Below, in pieces: positions 4,300-5,614 of a stretch of DNA of 5,614 bases (the first letter of the stretch is position 1; each line of letters begins with the position of its first letter). The notes under the pieces are model-generated. The model had not been told where the DNA came from and searched no databases. It was given only the letters and a program-made list of their open reading frames with translations. The stretch covers positions 1-5,614 of the forward strand of contig JAPOOH010000152.1 of the NCBI GenBank assembly GCA_026713505.1, written 5' to 3'. A program made the translations under genes and the position numbers. The stretch comes from Chloroflexota bacterium. Its GTDB lineage: Bacteria > Chloroflexota > Dehalococcoidia > Lucifugimonadales > Australimonadaceae.

Positions 4300-5055
4300 A
4301 TGCGGTTGCAGGACAAGGCCATCATCGTGACGGGAGCGGCAAGGGGACTCGGACGGCAGTACGCCATCCGCTTTGCCAAAGAGGGCGCGAAACTCACTAT
4401 CGCGGACGTGCAGGACGTGAGCAAGACGGCGGAGCTCTGCCGCGCGGAGGGCGCCGAAGTCATCCCGCTGCGCGTCGACGTCTCCTCCGAGGACGAGACG
4501 CAGGACATGGCGCGCCGCACGCACGAGCAGTACGGCCGTATCGACGGTCTGCTGAACAACGCGGGGATGATGCGCGGGCTGGGGGTGAAGTCCATCCTGG
4601 ACGTGGACATGGAGACGTGGGACCGCGTGTTCGCGGTCAACGCGCGCGGGACGTTCCTGGGCATCCGTGCCGTCTTCCCGTACATGCGGGAGCAGGGCTC
4701 CGGCACCATCGTCAACGTCAGTTCCGGCAGCACGCTCCGCATAGCACGTGGGCCGACAGACATGAACCCGCACTACGTCTCGTCGAAATCTGCAATCATC
4801 GGCATCACGCGTGCAGTGGCACGCGAGCTCGGGCAGTAACACATCAACGTCGTCACCGTTGCGCCGGGCTCGACGACCTCAGACACGGAGGATCCGATCG
4901 GCGCAGACGAGGCTGACCCGGAGCCGGAGGCATCGCTCGTGCGGCGCGGCGTGCCCGAGGACCTGACCGGCGTGATGACGTTCCTCTTCACCGACGACGC
5001 GCGATTCATCAGCGGCCAGATGATCGTCGTGAACGGCGGCAGGGAAGTGCACTAG
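4300..5055 (+). pseudogene. Short-chain dehydrogenase/reductase (SDR) interrupted by one in-frame stop
   Basis: A classical SDR of 251 codons, normal length, with a TAA at codon 180 (4837-4839). Before the stop: the NAD(P)-binding TGAARGLG (11-18), acidic Asp36 after strand 2 (IAD, suggesting NAD preference), Asp60-Val61, NNAG (86-89), NVSSGS (139-144) and the catalytic YVSSK (Tyr159-Lys163). After the stop the same frame continues for 71 codons with VVTVAPGST, then FISGQMIVVNGG, the family's C-terminal strand, ending at TAG 5053-5055. No frameshift is needed. TAA probably replaces a Tyr codon (TAC or TAT) by one base change. The truncated 179-residue product would lack the substrate-binding loop and the C-terminal strand used in assembly, so it is unlikely to work. 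A sequencing error or readthrough are alternatives. GAGGAG (4287-4292), seven bases before the ATG, supports the start. Physiological substrate unknown. Confidence 0.85.
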
Positions 5056-5059
5056 GCGC

Positions 5060-5554
5060 ATGGCCGAGCTGACCTGGGAGCGCATGGGCCGCTGCGCCCG
5101 CTTGGCGTGGGAGCACGGCGTCGAATCGTGGGAGAACGCAACGCGCGCCCGGCCCGGGGTCATGACCGGCCACTTGCTGCTCGGCGTCGTCCGCCAGCCT
5201 GAGTGCGCGGGCGGGCTGATGCTGCGACGGCTCGGCATCGACATGGCGCTTGCGGCCTCGATCACCGAGTTCGAGCTGTTGCACGGGCGTCCAGTCCCCG
5301 GCCACGGCGAGCGCGTGGAAGAACTGTGGGGCAGACCGCACACGCCGGAGGCGCTCCGGACAATGGAGCTGTCGCTGGACGAGGCGGAGCAGTCTCACTC
5401 CACCTATCCCATCGGCACCGAGCACATCTTGCTGGGGCTGCTGGCAATCCCGGAGGGCATCGGCTGCCGCACGATGGCGTACTTCGGCGTGGACTACGCA
5501 AAAGCCCGCGCCGCCCGCGACGAGATCTGGGGGCTGCTCAAGCTCACCGAGTGA
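5060..5554 (+). CDS. Stand-alone double Clp N-terminal domain protein
   Basis: A 164-residue cytoplasmic protein made of the two Clp_N repeats found at the front of ClpA/ClpC/ClpB, with no AAA+ ATPase module. Repeat 1 is about residues 4-66, with MTGHLLLGVVRQPE (35-48) where Clp proteins have the T-E-H-L-L-x-G-L motif, followed by LRRLGID (55-61). Repeat 2 is about 95-150: TPEALRTMELSLDEA (95-109), then IGTEHILLGLL (118-128) and YFGVDYAKARA (141-151). In Clp ATPases this domain binds adaptors and substrates; free-standing versions may act as adaptors, competitors or phosphoarginine/peptide binders, but for this one that is inference. The ATG is four bases after the SDR stop and has no clear Shine-Dalgarno, suggesting translational coupling. 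Met9 (5084) has a GGGAG only three bases upstream and would cut into repeat 1. The premature SDR stop 214 bases upstream could weaken coupling. Confidence 0.82.
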   Translation: MAELTWERMGRCARLAWEHGVESWENATRARPGVMTGHLLLGVVRQPECAGGLMLRRLGIDMALAASITEFELLHGRPVPGHGERVEELWGRPHTPEALRTMELSLDEAEQSHSTYPIGTEHILLGLLAIPEGIGCRTMAYFGVDYAKARAARDEIWGLLKLTE

Positions 5555-5565
5555 GCGGACCGCCC

Positions 5566-5614
5566 ATGCCGGAAAGACTCGTGATCTTCGACTGCGACGG
5601 GGTCCTGGTGGACG
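5566..5614 (+). CDS. HAD superfamily phosphatase/phosphoglucomutase-like, 5' end only (partial)
   Basis: The last 49 bases open a new frame reading MPERLVIFDCDGVLVD. This is HAD motif I: strand 1 followed by DxDGVLVD, with the nucleophile Asp9 and the acid/base Asp11. HAD enzymes dephosphorylate or isomerise small phosphorylated metabolites; the DCDGVLVD form is common in the beta-phosphoglucomutase/phosphoglycolate phosphatase branch. The cap domain and motifs II-IV lie beyond the window, so the substrate cannot be judged. The gap to the Clp-N gene is 11 bp, same strand, so co-transcription is likely. No strong Shine-Dalgarno is visible. Confidence 0.8.
   Translation, partial: MPERLVIFDCDGVLVD

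Noticed and set aside
3234..4763. 509-codon reverse-strand open frame
   Set aside because: It runs antisense to two recognised genes and across the palindromic repeat, where it translates repeat-type sequence (PPPLSGGTLSREERG).
4218..4916. 232-codon plus-strand open frame overlapping the SDR
   Set aside because: It is an Arg/Gly/His-rich out-of-frame shadow starting in the repeat. The SDR frame holds all family motifs on both sides of the stop.
4837..5055. A separate gene encoding the SDR C-terminal part
   Set aside because: There is no start codon with a ribosome binding site after the TAA. The segment is in frame with and completes the same SDR.

Overview
GC-rich bacterial DNA with densely packed genes on both strands. 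The mix of genes (an Amidohydrolase_2 protein, an SDR oxidoreductase, a free-standing Clp N-domain protein, a P-II protein, an ArsM-type methyltransferase and dispersed palindromic repeats) would suit a free-living Chloroflexota lineage such as Dehalococcoidia/SAR202. This is only an inference from gene style; no phylogenetic marker is present.

Layout. Positions 1-52 (minus) hold the 5' end of a P-II-like gene with a TTG start. A 206-bp divergent promoter region follows. An intact metal-dependent amidohydrolase lies at 259-1425 (plus). Positions 1426-1552 are a convergent spacer with a tandem repeat and a dispersed hairpin repeat. A minus-strand block then reads, in transcription order: a 98-residue XRE/Cro-type regulator (3064-2768), arsenite methyltransferase arsM (2716-1946), and a 75-residue predicted membrane-anchored protein (1780-1553). 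A 220-bp divergent region with palindromic operator-like sites separates this block from a plus-strand run: a homocysteine S-methyltransferase family protein (3285-4214), a palindromic repeat, an SDR interrupted by one in-frame TAA (4300-5055), a double Clp-N-domain protein (5060-5554) and the first 16 codons of a HAD-type phosphatase (from 5566).

How the genes may work together. The regulator and arsM are 51 bp apart on one strand, so the regulator may control arsenic methylation. It carries a Cys-Cys pair near its C-terminus that could sense a thiophilic metalloid. ArsM consumes S-adenosylmethionine, and the divergently transcribed methyltransferase belongs to a family that makes methionine from homocysteine, so a shared methyl-supply theme is possible but unproven. 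The downstream plus-strand genes have very short gaps (4 and 11 bp) and are probably co-transcribed.

Most notable points: the single-codon nonsense interruption of an otherwise intact SDR; the candidate metalloid-responsive XRE regulator; the replacement of one predicted zinc-ligand cysteine by histidine in the homocysteine S-methyltransferase homologue; and a small membrane protein gene with its own strong ribosome binding site and an operator-like palindrome. No clearly new multi-gene system is evident.
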